64,000 nt of DNA from Pseudomonadota bacterium (lineage in GTDB: Bacteria > Pseudomonadota > Gammaproteobacteria > Burkholderiales > Thiobacteraceae): NCBI GenBank assembly GCA_021812385.1, contig JAKANO010000015.1, positions 1 through 64,000 of the forward strand. Reading direction: 5' to 3'. A program made the position numbers and the translations under genes. Shown here in pieces: positions 8,440 through 16,545 of the stretch; the stretch's first letter is position 1, and every line of letters starts with the position of its first letter. The notes beneath the pieces were generated by a model. The model was not told where the DNA came from and ran no database searches. It saw nothing but the letters and a program-made list of their open reading frames with translations.

Positions 8440-9711
8440 ATGAACAAACTGAAAGACATGGAAATTCGCGCTTGGATCAAGGCCGGTGAGCATTTCGAGG
8501 GTCGCAGCGATGGCGGCGGATTGTTCCTTTGCTGGCCTGAGCGGTATTCCATTCCCTTTTGGAAGTTCCGTTATCGCTTCCAGGGTGCACAGCGCGCGGT
8601 GCGTCTTGGCAGTTACTCAACGCTGTCGCTTGCGAAGGCTCGGGATGAAGCCAAGCTACAGGCCGCCAAGGTTGCGCTTGGGCATGACGTGGCAGGCGAA
8701 AAGCAAGAGCGCAAGCGCGATGCTAAGGCCAAGATTGAGGCTGAAAAGCTGGCTGTTACCATGTCGCAGCTATGTGATGAATACTTCGAGCGCATGATAC
8801 TTGGCCGCTTGAAGCACCCAAACATCGTGCGCGCCAGAATCGAAAAGGATATCCGCCCGGCCATTGGCAATCTCAAGGTTGAGGATGTAAAACCAAGACA
8901 CATCGACGATCTGCTCAAACCAATCGTGAAGCGTGGCGCACCCACAATTGCAAACGATGTGTTGCGCTGGCTCAAGCGCATCTTCAATTACGCGATCAAA
9001 CGCCACATGATTGAATACAACCCTGCTGCTGCATTTGACCTTTCCGATGCTGGCGGACAAGAGAAAGGCCGAGAGCGTTGGTTGAAGCGCGATGAACTGG
9101 TGAAACTGTTTGCCGCCATGCGTGAGGCCAAGGGCTTTAGCGTTGAAAATTATCTGACGATCAAGCTGCTGTTGCTGCTGGCTGTGCGCAAGAGCGAACT
9201 CATCGCGGCACCATGGCATGAATTCGATTTGGATAAGGGTATCTGGAAGCTACCCGATGAGCGCACTAAGACCAATACCGGTATTGATATCCCATTGTCC
9301 GAAGCTGCCGTGGAGTGTTTGCGAGAATTGGAACGCCTGGCTTGTGGAAGCAAATGGGTGTTGCCTGCGCGCAAGATGCAAGAGCGCATGATTCCGCACA
9401 TCGCCGAGAGCACCTTGAGCGTGGCACTCGCAAAGGTGAAGCATGGGCTGGAACATTTTACCGTGCATGATTTGCGGCGAACGGCTCGCACCCACTTTGA
9501 AGCCCTGGGCATTACTCCCTACATCGCCGAGCGTTGCTTGAATCACAAAATCAAGGGCGTGGAGGGCGTTTACAATCGTCATGATTATTTCGAGGAACGC
9601 AAGGCGGCGTTGAATGCCTGGGCTTCACTGCTGGCGCAGTTGGAAAAAGGGGATGCCGATAAAGTGGTGCCGATCAAGCGAGGCATCCAATCCAAGAATT
9701 CGGCGGCGTGA
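8440..9711 (+). CDS. int: P4-type tyrosine recombinase (integrase)
   Basis: 423 residues from ATG 8440, with GGGAG six bases upstream. The N-terminal arm-binding domain includes FRYRFQGAQRAVRLGSYS; a SAM-like core-binding domain covers roughly 105-200. The catalytic domain shows the tetrad plus Tyr: AVRKSEL (Arg), KTNTGIDIPLS (Lys), HDLRRTART (His-x-x-Arg), CLNH (second His) and YNRHDY containing the nucleophile Tyr. It should catalyse excision and integration between 8349 and 15531. The gene sits immediately inside attL, the standard place. Confidence 0.95.
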   Translation: MNKLKDMEIRAWIKAGEHFEGRSDGGGLFLCWPERYSIPFWKFRYRFQGAQRAVRLGSYSTLSLAKARDEAKLQAAKVALGHDVAGEKQERKRDAKAKIEAEKLAVTMSQLCDEYFERMILGRLKHPNIVRARIEKDIRPAIGNLKVEDVKPRHIDDLLKPIVKRGAPTIANDVLRWLKRIFNYAIKRHMIEYNPAAAFDLSDAGGQEKGRERWLKRDELVKLFAAMREAKGFSVENYLTIKLLLLLAVRKSELIAAPWHEFDLDKGIWKLPDERTKTNTGIDIPLSEAAVECLRELERLACGSKWVLPARKMQERMIPHIAESTLSVALAKVKHGLEHFTVHDLRRTARTHFEALGITPYIAERCLNHKIKGVEGVYNRHDYFEERKAALNAWASLLAQLEKGDADKVVPIKRGIQSKNSAA

Positions 9712-9725
9712 ATGCCTGTTTTCCA

Positions 9726-9847
9726 ATTCCTTCACCTTATTTTCACTTGGGGCAACTTGGGGCACTCGGGGCAGCCTATTTTTATAGGGTTTAAGCTGCC
9801 CCAAGTTTTCCGGGAGTACTTGGGGCACTTGGGGCAAACTTGTTTCA
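9726..9847. repeat. Iteron block, left copy (inverted relative to 14787-14908)
   Basis: 122 bases, 116 of them identical to the reverse complement of 14787-14908. It contains six copies of ACTTGGGGCA or a one-base variant: direct copies at 9745, 9755, 9764, 9818 and 9827, and one inverted at 9797-9806. Spacings of 9-10 bp place neighbouring copies on one DNA face. This is the pattern of replication-initiator iterons or a dense operator. The block follows the integrase stop by 14 bases, and no gene is evident here. Confidence 0.95.
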
Positions 9848-9950
9848 GCGATTCCCAAGCCGTCCCAAGTGGAGAAAATGCCGCGCTTGTTCTTGTCCTG
9901 CCGCCACCTTCCCGCGCGCCGCTGTTCGATGAAATGTTAAAGGGGAAATG

Positions 9951-10529
9951 ATGCCCGCCGCTGCCCTGCATACGTCTGCACTCGACACCGCTCAGAAAGT
10001 CCGCGAAGACCGCGCGATCTACCGGGCAATAAAGATGCTTGAAGACCGCTTGAAGAAGCCGGGCGAACACATGGGCAGCACCAACGGCGTGCGGGAATTC
10101 CTCACCCTTCGCCTGGCGCGCGAAGAACGCGAAGTATTCACCGCCCTTTGGCTGGATGCACAGAACCGGCTGCTTGCGGCTGAAAATCTGTTCTTCGGTA
10201 GTATCCGGAAAACCTACGTACACCCGCGCGAAGTGGTGCGGCGTGGTTTGGGGCTTAACGCGGCAAGCGTGATATTCGCCCACAATCACCCAAGCGGGAA
10301 CGCGGAACCCAGCCGCCACGATCTGGCGCTTACCGCCCGGCTGATGCAATTGCTCGATTTGGTGGATATCCGAACGCTTGACCATTTCATCGTGGCCGGA
10401 TGCAAAGCCGCGTCACTCGCTGAACTTGGCTTGCTTGGGCTGTCGGATTTTCCGCCACCCAAGACAGAAGAATCGTCAAAGCCCGCCAAGCGAACGCGGA
10501 AGAAAACGACAAAGCAAGTAAAAAAGTAA
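9951..10529 (+). CDS. RadC-like JAB-domain protein
   Basis: 192 residues from ATG 9951 (an ATG three bases earlier is also possible; AGGGG precedes both). The core is the JAB/MPN metalloprotease-like fold of RadC: LWLDAQNRLL, the zinc-ligand motif HNHPSG at residues 111-116, and Asp in PSRHDLALT. Chromosomal RadC is about 225 residues with an N-terminal helix-hairpin-helix; this copy has only a short N-terminus and a Lys-rich tail (RTRKKTTKQVKK). RadC-like genes are common on mobile elements, sometimes near anti-restriction genes. The biochemical role is unsettled. Confidence 0.9.
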   Translation: MPAAALHTSALDTAQKVREDRAIYRAIKMLEDRLKKPGEHMGSTNGVREFLTLRLAREEREVFTALWLDAQNRLLAAENLFFGSIRKTYVHPREVVRRGLGLNAASVIFAHNHPSGNAEPSRHDLALTARLMQLLDLVDIRTLDHFIVAGCKAASLAELGLLGLSDFPPPKTEESSKPAKRTRKKTTKQVKK

Positions 10530-10626
10530 CTGTTACGCCACCCCTAGCCCGGCCAGGCGAACGGCGGAAACCTTCACCGCCTGGGGTGGCACCCTTTTTG
10601 AAGGCTGCACTTTGAAGGGGTGCGGT

Positions 10627-11226
10627 ATGCCGTTTGAAGACCTTTTCGAGCAAGCGACTGTATTCGACTTGCTGGATGAATTGGCGAAACAGCCAAACCA
10701 GCAGGCAATTACAGACTTTCGCAACCCAAGCTATATTCTTATGCGGAGGCTGCACTTGCTCATGATGCAACTTCAGGAAGCCGAAAAAAAACACGGGGTA
10801 ACACTTGGGGCATCGTATCAGTCTGCAATCGTGCGAAATCTAATATGGGCGCTTGAAGACTGCACGAACGCTGGCGAACTTCGAGAGGAACTACCGGCAA
10901 TCAGGGAAGCTCTGCTACTAGCATGGGTAATTCAAACTGAGGTTGACTATGACGTGATTGAGCCACTTGTCGCCGACGGCAAGGCGCATTTGCAACGTCA
11001 AAAAGATGCTGGCTTTCGGCGGTGGGAAGCTAATCAAGAGAAGCACATGCAATGGCGTAAATGGCAAGCAGTTGAGGAATCCGAAAACTCCAAATTCCGA
11101 TCACTTCCCAGCAAACAGGCAAAAGCATTATTTCTTAAAAACAAGCATGCAATTACTGACAAGCAGGAAACCATAGCTAAGCAGCTTGAACCACTAGCGC
11201 CCAGCAAAAGGACGCTTAAGAAATAG
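10627..11226 (+). CDS. Hypothetical protein of the integrated element
   Basis: 199 residues from ATG 10627, with GAAGGGG at correct spacing. No family is recognised. The N-terminal half looks helical and moderately acidic. The C-terminal part is basic and rich in Lys and Gln (AKQLEPLAPSKRTLKK at the end), with possible coiled-coil segments around 120-165. Single-copy accessory genes between radC and alpA in such elements are often cargo. Codon use is less GC-rich than that of the DUF927 gene downstream. Confidence 0.7.
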   Translation: MPFEDLFEQATVFDLLDELAKQPNQQAITDFRNPSYILMRRLHLLMMQLQEAEKKHGVTLGASYQSAIVRNLIWALEDCTNAGELREELPAIREALLLAWVIQTEVDYDVIEPLVADGKAHLQRQKDAGFRRWEANQEKHMQWRKWQAVEESENSKFRSLPSKQAKALFLKNKHAITDKQETIAKQLEPLAPSKRTLKK

Positions 11227-11310
11227 TTTGCACGTAGCCTGGGCGTGCAAATTCCCCGCCCCATATCGTTGCGCCTTCGCTGCCCATGCAGCTTTTTCAA
11301 GAGGTGCAAC

Positions 11311-11517
11311 ATGTCAAGAAAAGTAATCAGGCTTCCTGCCGTTCAAACCAAAGTCAACGCTTCCCGTAGCACTATTCATCGCTGGGAATTAGACCCAAGT
11401 TCAGGTTTCCCAAAACGGGTGCGCTTGGGCGAAAACTCAGTCGGATGGTATGAGCATGAAATCGACGAATGGTTAGCGAACCGCCCCCGCGTAACCAGCA
11501 AGCCCAAAGCGGCTTGA
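11311..11517 (+). CDS. AlpA family phage regulatory protein
   Basis: 68 residues from ATG 11311 (MSRKVIRLPAV), preceded by GAGGTG. It has the compact winged-helix AlpA/excisionase-like form: ASRSTIHRWE recognition helix, FPKRVRLGENSVGW wing, and EIDEWLANRP at the end. AlpA-type proteins activate integrase or excision genes in satellites and ICEs. Its place between the cargo gene and the replication gene is typical of satellite layouts. Confidence 0.88.
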   Translation: MSRKVIRLPAVQTKVNASRSTIHRWELDPSSGFPKRVRLGENSVGWYEHEIDEWLANRPRVTSKPKAA

Positions 11518-11529
11518 AGGGCGGCCACA

Positions 11530-11886
11530 ATGACTTTACGCGACCGCAACGAATTGGCCGCCAATGCTGGCGAATCCGCGAACTACCTTTTGTGTGATGC
11601 TTACGAGTTCTTGCAAGGATTCCTTGAGCTACACGAAAAGCTATCTACACCCGAAGCAATTCTAATGCTGGCCTTTGCGCTACTCACCCAGCGTGATTTG
11701 CACTATGAGGAAATGCGCGCACCTACCGCGCCCGCTGCCGATGATGGCAACGAATCAGAGCGGCACCGGCAAGCCGCTCTTGATTACGACTGGCTGAAAT
11801 GGCTGGTAAGCGTTGCGATGCCAAACCCAAGCGATGCCGAATACCAAGAAGTGCAAGCCCGCATTCAACGGCTGGCGGGGTTGTAA
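11530..11886 (+). CDS. Small hypothetical protein upstream of the replication gene
   Basis: 118 residues, acidic and mostly helical, no recognised family. It starts 12 bases after alpA and ends two bases before the DUF927 start codon, so it is almost certainly cotranscribed and perhaps translationally coupled. The position suggests a regulator or accessory factor for replication; nothing in the sequence proves this. Confidence 0.7.
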   Translation: MTLRDRNELAANAGESANYLLCDAYEFLQGFLELHEKLSTPEAILMLAFALLTQRDLHYEEMRAPTAPAADDGNESERHRQAALDYDWLKWLVSVAMPNPSDAEYQEVQARIQRLAGL

Positions 11887-11888
11887 AT

Positions 11889-14756
11889 ATGGCGAACTTT
11901 GATGCGATTAAAACCGCTGCACTCGCCAGCATCGAAAGCGTGCTGAGCAATTGGGCACCGGGCGGCAAGAAACAAGGACGCGAATACCTGCCGCTTAACC
12001 CCCGGCGCGGCGATCAAAAGCCCGGAAGTTTTAGCATCAACTTGGACAGCGGCGCATGGGCGGATTTTGCCGACGATGCGGATGCGAAGGGCGGCGATTT
12101 AATTTCCCTGGTGGCCTACCTGGATGCTGTGAAGCAAAGCGAAGCCGCCGAACGCTTGGCCGTATTCCTGGGAATCAAGCCGAGCGAATCCGGCACGCCA
12201 GAGCGCGCCACAAGCGCACAACAGGCGGCGGGTGATGCCGATGCACCGGCCAAACCAAAAAGCGTGCCGTGGCGTGCCCTGTTGCCCGTGCCGGCGGATG
12301 CGCCGCAACCACCGAAGACCCACCCCAAGCACGGTAAGTTTTCCATGCGCTGGGAGTACCGCAACGAATCGGGCGGGCTGCTGTGCCTGGTGTATCGCTT
12401 CGAGCCAAAGAGCAAAACCGAACGCAAGCAGTTTTGCCCGCTGACATTCTGCGAGGATGCGAAAGGTAAGCGTGAATGGCGATGGCATGGGCTGCCCGAT
12501 CCGCGCCCGCTCTACCGCCTTGACAAGCTGGCAGCCGCACCGGATGCGCCGGTTATCGTGTGCGAGGGCGAGAAAGCCGCCGATGCCGCCGCCTTGCTCT
12601 TTCCCGATGCTGTCACCGTCACGATGTTGAATGGCGCGCAATCGCCGCATAAGACCGACTGGCAACTGCTCAAGGGGCGCACCGTATGGCTTTGGCCTGA
12701 CAACGACCAAGCCGGGCGCGCGTGCATGGCGCGCATTGCCGAACTGCTGGCCGATGCCGGCGCGGCGGATTTGCGCCTTATCAACTTGGAAGCATACGTC
12801 TGCACACCCGGCACCGCGCCCGATGGCGAAGCAATGCTAAGCGATGCCCCGCCATTACCAGAAAAATGGGACGCGGCAGACGCGATAGTAGGCGGCTGGA
12901 AAGCGGAACACGTTCACCTGTTGCGAGCGCGCGCGGATTTTTTGCAGGATGTTAAGTCAAGCAAAAAGAGTGCGCCGGCCAAGCTGAGCGTACCCGCGCC
13001 GGATGAAGCCGAAACGCCGCTTTCACGCTTCCATTCCAATGAGCAAGGCATTTGGTATTTCGGTAAAACCGACACCGGCACCGAAGCGCCCGCGCTGTGG
13101 ATTTGCTCGAAGCTGGAAATTACCGCCGTGACGCGGGACGCGAAAAACGAAGCGTGGGGGCGACTACTGGAATTCGACGATCTAGACGGCACGCATCATG
13201 CCTGGGCGCTGCCCATGGAAATGCTTAAGGGCGATGGCGCGGAATACCGGGGCGTACTGCTGTCGATGGGCTTGCAAGTTTCCACCATGACCAAGGCGCG
13301 TAACCTGCTCACGCAATACATTCAAACCGCGCCGGTAGAAATGCGCGCCCGTTGTGTTGATCGTTGCGGCTGGCATGGCGGCGTTTTCGTGATGCCTGAC
13401 CGCACCATGGGCGAAGCCGATGAACGCATACTGTACCAAGCCGCGACCGCCGCGCCGGGCACTTTCAAGCAACGCGGCAAGCTGGCGGACTGGCAAAAGC
13501 GCATTGCCGCGCCGTGTGCCGGTAACTCGCGCCTGGTGTTTGCGATTTGTACCGCCTTCGCGCCCATCCTTCTGGATAGCACCGGCATGGAATCGGGCGG
13601 CTTTCATTATCGTGGCGATTCGAGCACCGGCAAAACCACGGCGCTGCGCGTGGCGGCTTCGGTATGGGGCGGCGCGGAATACCTGCAACGCTGGCGCGCG
13701 ACTGACAACGGGCTTGAAGCCCTGGCCGCCCAGCATTCGGACTGCCTGCTGGTGCTTGATGAAATCAGCCAGGTTGACCCCAAGGCGGCGGGCGAAGTGG
13801 CCTACATGCTAGCCAACGGCAGCGGCAAGGCGCGCGCCAATCGCACGGGCACTATGCGCGATACCGCGAACTGGCGGCTGCTGTTTCTATCCAGCGGCGA
13901 AGCAGGCTTGGCCGAACACATGGCAATAGCGAACCGCAAACCCAAAGCCGGAATGGAAGTGCGCCTGCTGGATATTCCCGCCGATGCGGGGAACGGGCTG
14001 GGGCTATTCGACACCCTGCACGATTACGCCAGCGGCGCGACATTTTCCAAGGCGATCACCGAAGCGGCATTGAAGCATTACGGTGCACCCGCACTCGCCT
14101 TCATTTCCAAAGCGGTGGAACACTTGGACAAACTGCCCGGCATGGTGAAGGAAGCGCAACGCGGATTCATTGCGCGCAACCTGCAAGACGATGCGGGCGG
14201 CCAAGCGCACCGCGCCGCCCTGCGCTTCGCACTGGTAGGCGCAGTGGGTGAAATCGCCACGGCCTGGAAAATCACCGGCTGGGAATTGGGTGAAGCAATG
14301 CGCGCCGCTGAAATCTGTTTCACGGCTTGGCTATCGCAACGCGGCGGCGCGGGCAATCAGGAAGCGGCGGGCATGCTGTCGCAAGTGCGCCAGTTCTTCG
14401 AGTCGCACGGCGATGCGCGCTTTACCGATTGGGAACGCGCTACCGACGATCACGCACCCAAGACGGTGAACCGGGCGGGCTTTCGCAAGTATCGGGACGC
14501 GAGCGATGAAAAGGGACAGCCGATCTACGACGATGGCAACCGCGCCAAGGAAATTGAATTCTATGTGCTGCCGGAAATCTTTCGTCAAGAGATATGCCGG
14601 GGCTTAGATCATAAGGCCGTTGCCCGGCTGCTTGCGGAGCGCGGGCACCTGGTAACAGAAGGCCAGAGCTTCACGCGTAAGGAACGGCTGCCCGGCATGG
14701 GGAACGTGCGCTGCTACCGAATCGCGCCCAATTTGCTGGGGGGCGGCCATGAGTGA
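11889..14756 (+). CDS. Toprim/DUF927 primase-helicase, probable replication protein
   Basis: 955 residues from ATG 11889, two bases after the previous stop; the frame is open further upstream, but that part overlaps the previous gene. The N-terminal portion looks primase-like, with a Toprim core near residues 220-280 (VIVCEGEKAAD, then WLWPDNDQAG). A DUF927 P-loop domain follows, with Walker A GDSSTGKTT near 576 and Walker B CLLVLDEISQ near 618. Such proteins, like P4 alpha, combine priming and helicase activity and start replication at iterons. The next gene overlaps its end by eight bases. Two iteron blocks bracket this module. Confidence 0.88.
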   Translation: MANFDAIKTAALASIESVLSNWAPGGKKQGREYLPLNPRRGDQKPGSFSINLDSGAWADFADDADAKGGDLISLVAYLDAVKQSEAAERLAVFLGIKPSESGTPERATSAQQAAGDADAPAKPKSVPWRALLPVPADAPQPPKTHPKHGKFSMRWEYRNESGGLLCLVYRFEPKSKTERKQFCPLTFCEDAKGKREWRWHGLPDPRPLYRLDKLAAAPDAPVIVCEGEKAADAAALLFPDAVTVTMLNGAQSPHKTDWQLLKGRTVWLWPDNDQAGRACMARIAELLADAGAADLRLINLEAYVCTPGTAPDGEAMLSDAPPLPEKWDAADAIVGGWKAEHVHLLRARADFLQDVKSSKKSAPAKLSVPAPDEAETPLSRFHSNEQGIWYFGKTDTGTEAPALWICSKLEITAVTRDAKNEAWGRLLEFDDLDGTHHAWALPMEMLKGDGAEYRGVLLSMGLQVSTMTKARNLLTQYIQTAPVEMRARCVDRCGWHGGVFVMPDRTMGEADERILYQAATAAPGTFKQRGKLADWQKRIAAPCAGNSRLVFAICTAFAPILLDSTGMESGGFHYRGDSSTGKTTALRVAASVWGGAEYLQRWRATDNGLEALAAQHSDCLLVLDEISQVDPKAAGEVAYMLANGSGKARANRTGTMRDTANWRLLFLSSGEAGLAEHMAIANRKPKAGMEVRLLDIPADAGNGLGLFDTLHDYASGATFSKAITEAALKHYGAPALAFISKAVEHLDKLPGMVKEAQRGFIARNLQDDAGGQAHRAALRFALVGAVGEIATAWKITGWELGEAMRAAEICFTAWLSQRGGAGNQEAAGMLSQVRQFFESHGDARFTDWERATDDHAPKTVNRAGFRKYRDASDEKGQPIYDDGNRAKEIEFYVLPEIFRQEICRGLDHKAVARLLAERGHLVTEGQSFTRKERLPGMGNVRCYRIAPNLLGGGHE

Positions 14757-15249
14757 TTTAGACTTTTTGAACGCCCTGGGACTGGATGAAACAAGTTTGC
14801 CCCAAGTGCCCCAAGTTCGACCGAAAAACTTGGGGCAGCTTAAATCCTATGAAAATAGGCTGCCCCGAGTGCCCCAAGTTGCCCCAAGTGAAAATAAGGT
14901 GAAGGAATCGGAAATCAGACAGATAGCCGCGCCGGGGGAAGGTGGCGGGCAGGAAATACTTAGCGCGGATAGTCCGAACTTTCAGGCTGGTTATGCGCTG
15001 GGCTTCCTTCACTGTGGGCGTGTGCTGTTCGATGCTGGAATGCTCATGCGCCCGGCACAGCAATCAGGCCACGAATGCGGCTCATGCCAACACCTGACCA
15101 TGACCGTGGAGCGGCAGCCTGGCACAAGGCGAAAGTTCTTTTGGCGCTGCGATCTTGGACACCGGCAGCTTGAAGCCGGGCACGGTGGCGAGCGCGTCAT
15201 TATTGCGCCACCTGAATGCACAGCCTATGCAGGGTGGTCTTGTGTGTGA
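14749..15249 (+). CDS. Hypothetical protein with Cys-rich C-terminus, encoded over an iteron block
   Basis: 166 residues; the start codon overlaps the end of the DUF927 gene. Residues about 13-53 are encoded by the right iteron block, giving a Pro/Val-rich segment (LPQVPQV, NLGQLK, RLPRVPQVAPSE). The C-terminal part carries CGSCQHL, then WRCDLGH and PPECTAY, a possible zinc ribbon. No family is recognised. Either the iterons evolved within a coding sequence or the gene grew over an origin; the left copy of the block has no convincing gene. Confidence 0.65.
   Translation: MSDLDFLNALGLDETSLPQVPQVRPKNLGQLKSYENRLPRVPQVAPSENKVKESEIRQIAAPGEGGGQEILSADSPNFQAGYALGFLHCGRVLFDAGMLMRPAQQSGHECGSCQHLTMTVERQPGTRRKFFWRCDLGHRQLEAGHGGERVIIAPPECTAYAGWSCV
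14787..14908. repeat. Iteron block, right copy
   Basis: 122 bases, reverse complement of 9726-9847 with six substitutions and no gaps, 5 kb away. It carries the same six TGCCCCAAGT-type units, here mostly in the opposite orientation. It lies inside the 5' part of the 14749 gene. Confidence 0.95.
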
Positions 15250-15507
15250 GCGGGTCCTTCCTAGACCTTCTACATACGGCGCGAAACGAGCGCGGGAAAA
15301 CGCTAGTTTTTTGGCGCTATGGATGGTAAGTAAGTCACAGGGTGGGGTATCCTGCCCCCATGGGGAAGGGGGGGTTAAATCCTTGGTGCGGCAAGCCTAA
15401 CGACCGGCAGCGCAGTAAGAAAACTGCGTGCGGTAATTTCGCATGGGGGTATCGAAGGCGGCAGGGCTGGTAAAATGTTCTTTGGTTTGGTCGAGCATAA
15501 CCATTAT
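15250..15507. other. Non-coding right end of the element
   Basis: 258 bases between the last element gene and the right repeat. It contains G-runs around 15340-15375 and AAACTGCG/CGCAGT-like short palindromes near 15405-15430, but no convincing gene, terminator or promoter was seen. Confidence 0.5.
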
Positions 15508-15531
15508 GTGTGTACCCACCCGTGTACCCAT
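15508..15531. other. Right attachment site (attR)
   Basis: GTGTGTACCCAC, CC, GTGTACCCAT; matches attL at 22 of 24 positions, and both copies also share CATTAT just upstream. The 128 bases to the gmk start presumably hold the gmk promoter. Confidence 0.75.
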
Positions 15532-15644
15532 TGCAAATCGTGAATTGCTCACATGGCGCTATGGCGGCCTTTGCGACCGATAGTTAATATTCAAGTGCAA
15601 TATCGAATAATCGTTTGGGCGGTGCGCGCGCTGCCCGTTTTTAA

Positions 15645-16271
<627 letters not shown>

Positions 16272-16305
16272 TTCATTCACTATTTCCGTTTATATAGAGG
16301 TCAAC

Positions 16306-16512
16306 ATGGCACGTATTACCGTCGACGATTGCATGCAGCACATTCCTAACCGTTTTGAATTGGCGCTGGTCGCAACCACGCGCGCGCGTCAAATCGCCAA
16401 TGGCGCAACGCCCATGGTAGAAATCAACCGCGATAAAGCCACCGTCATCGCCTTGCGCGAAATCGCATTGGGCAAGGTCGGCATGGAAATCCTCAACAAA
16501 GGCCAAGCTTAA
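16306..16512 (+). CDS. rpoZ: RNA polymerase omega subunit
   Basis: 68 residues, the size common in betaproteobacteria. [19 protein letters not shown] at the N-terminus and the [11 protein letters not shown] segment are diagnostic. Omega helps fold and assemble the beta' subunit and contributes to a ppGpp-binding site. It lies between gmk and spoT with a 33-base gap on each side, as in many proteobacteria. Confidence 0.97.
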   Translation: MARITVDDCMQHIPNRFELALVATTRARQIANGATPMVEINRDKATVIALREIALGKVGMEILNKGQA

Positions 16513-16545
16513 CGCTGCGGCGAGTTTGTTAATACTTAGGGCGTC

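Larger units (their letters stand above)
8349..15531. mobile_element. Integrated element of about 7.2 kb (P4-type integrase, AlpA, DUF927 replication protein)
   Basis: Bounded by imperfect 24-bp direct repeats and inserted in the yicC-gmk interval. All its genes are on the plus strand: integrase, RadC-like protein, unknown, AlpA-type regulator, unknown, Toprim-DUF927 primase/helicase, unknown zinc-ribbon-like protein. No capsid, tail, terminase, relaxase or conjugation genes are visible, so it resembles a satellite prophage or an integrative plasmid that needs a helper to move. Two 122-bp iteron blocks in opposite orientation (9726-9847 and 14787-14908) flank the replication module. Confidence 0.85.

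Noticed and set aside
9726..9847. Iteron blocks considered as a CRISPR-like array
   Set aside because: Units are 9-10 bp, without spacers of uniform length; no cas genes.
9625..9858. 77-residue minus-strand frame over the left iteron block, similar in peptide to the 14749 product
   Set aside because: Similarity comes from the inverted repeat itself; it overlaps the integrase 3' end, and no ribosome-binding site is evident. Kept only as a note to the iteron finding.
15155..15400. 81-residue frame at the right end of the element
   Set aside because: It overlaps the 14749 gene in another frame and has no convincing start or family.
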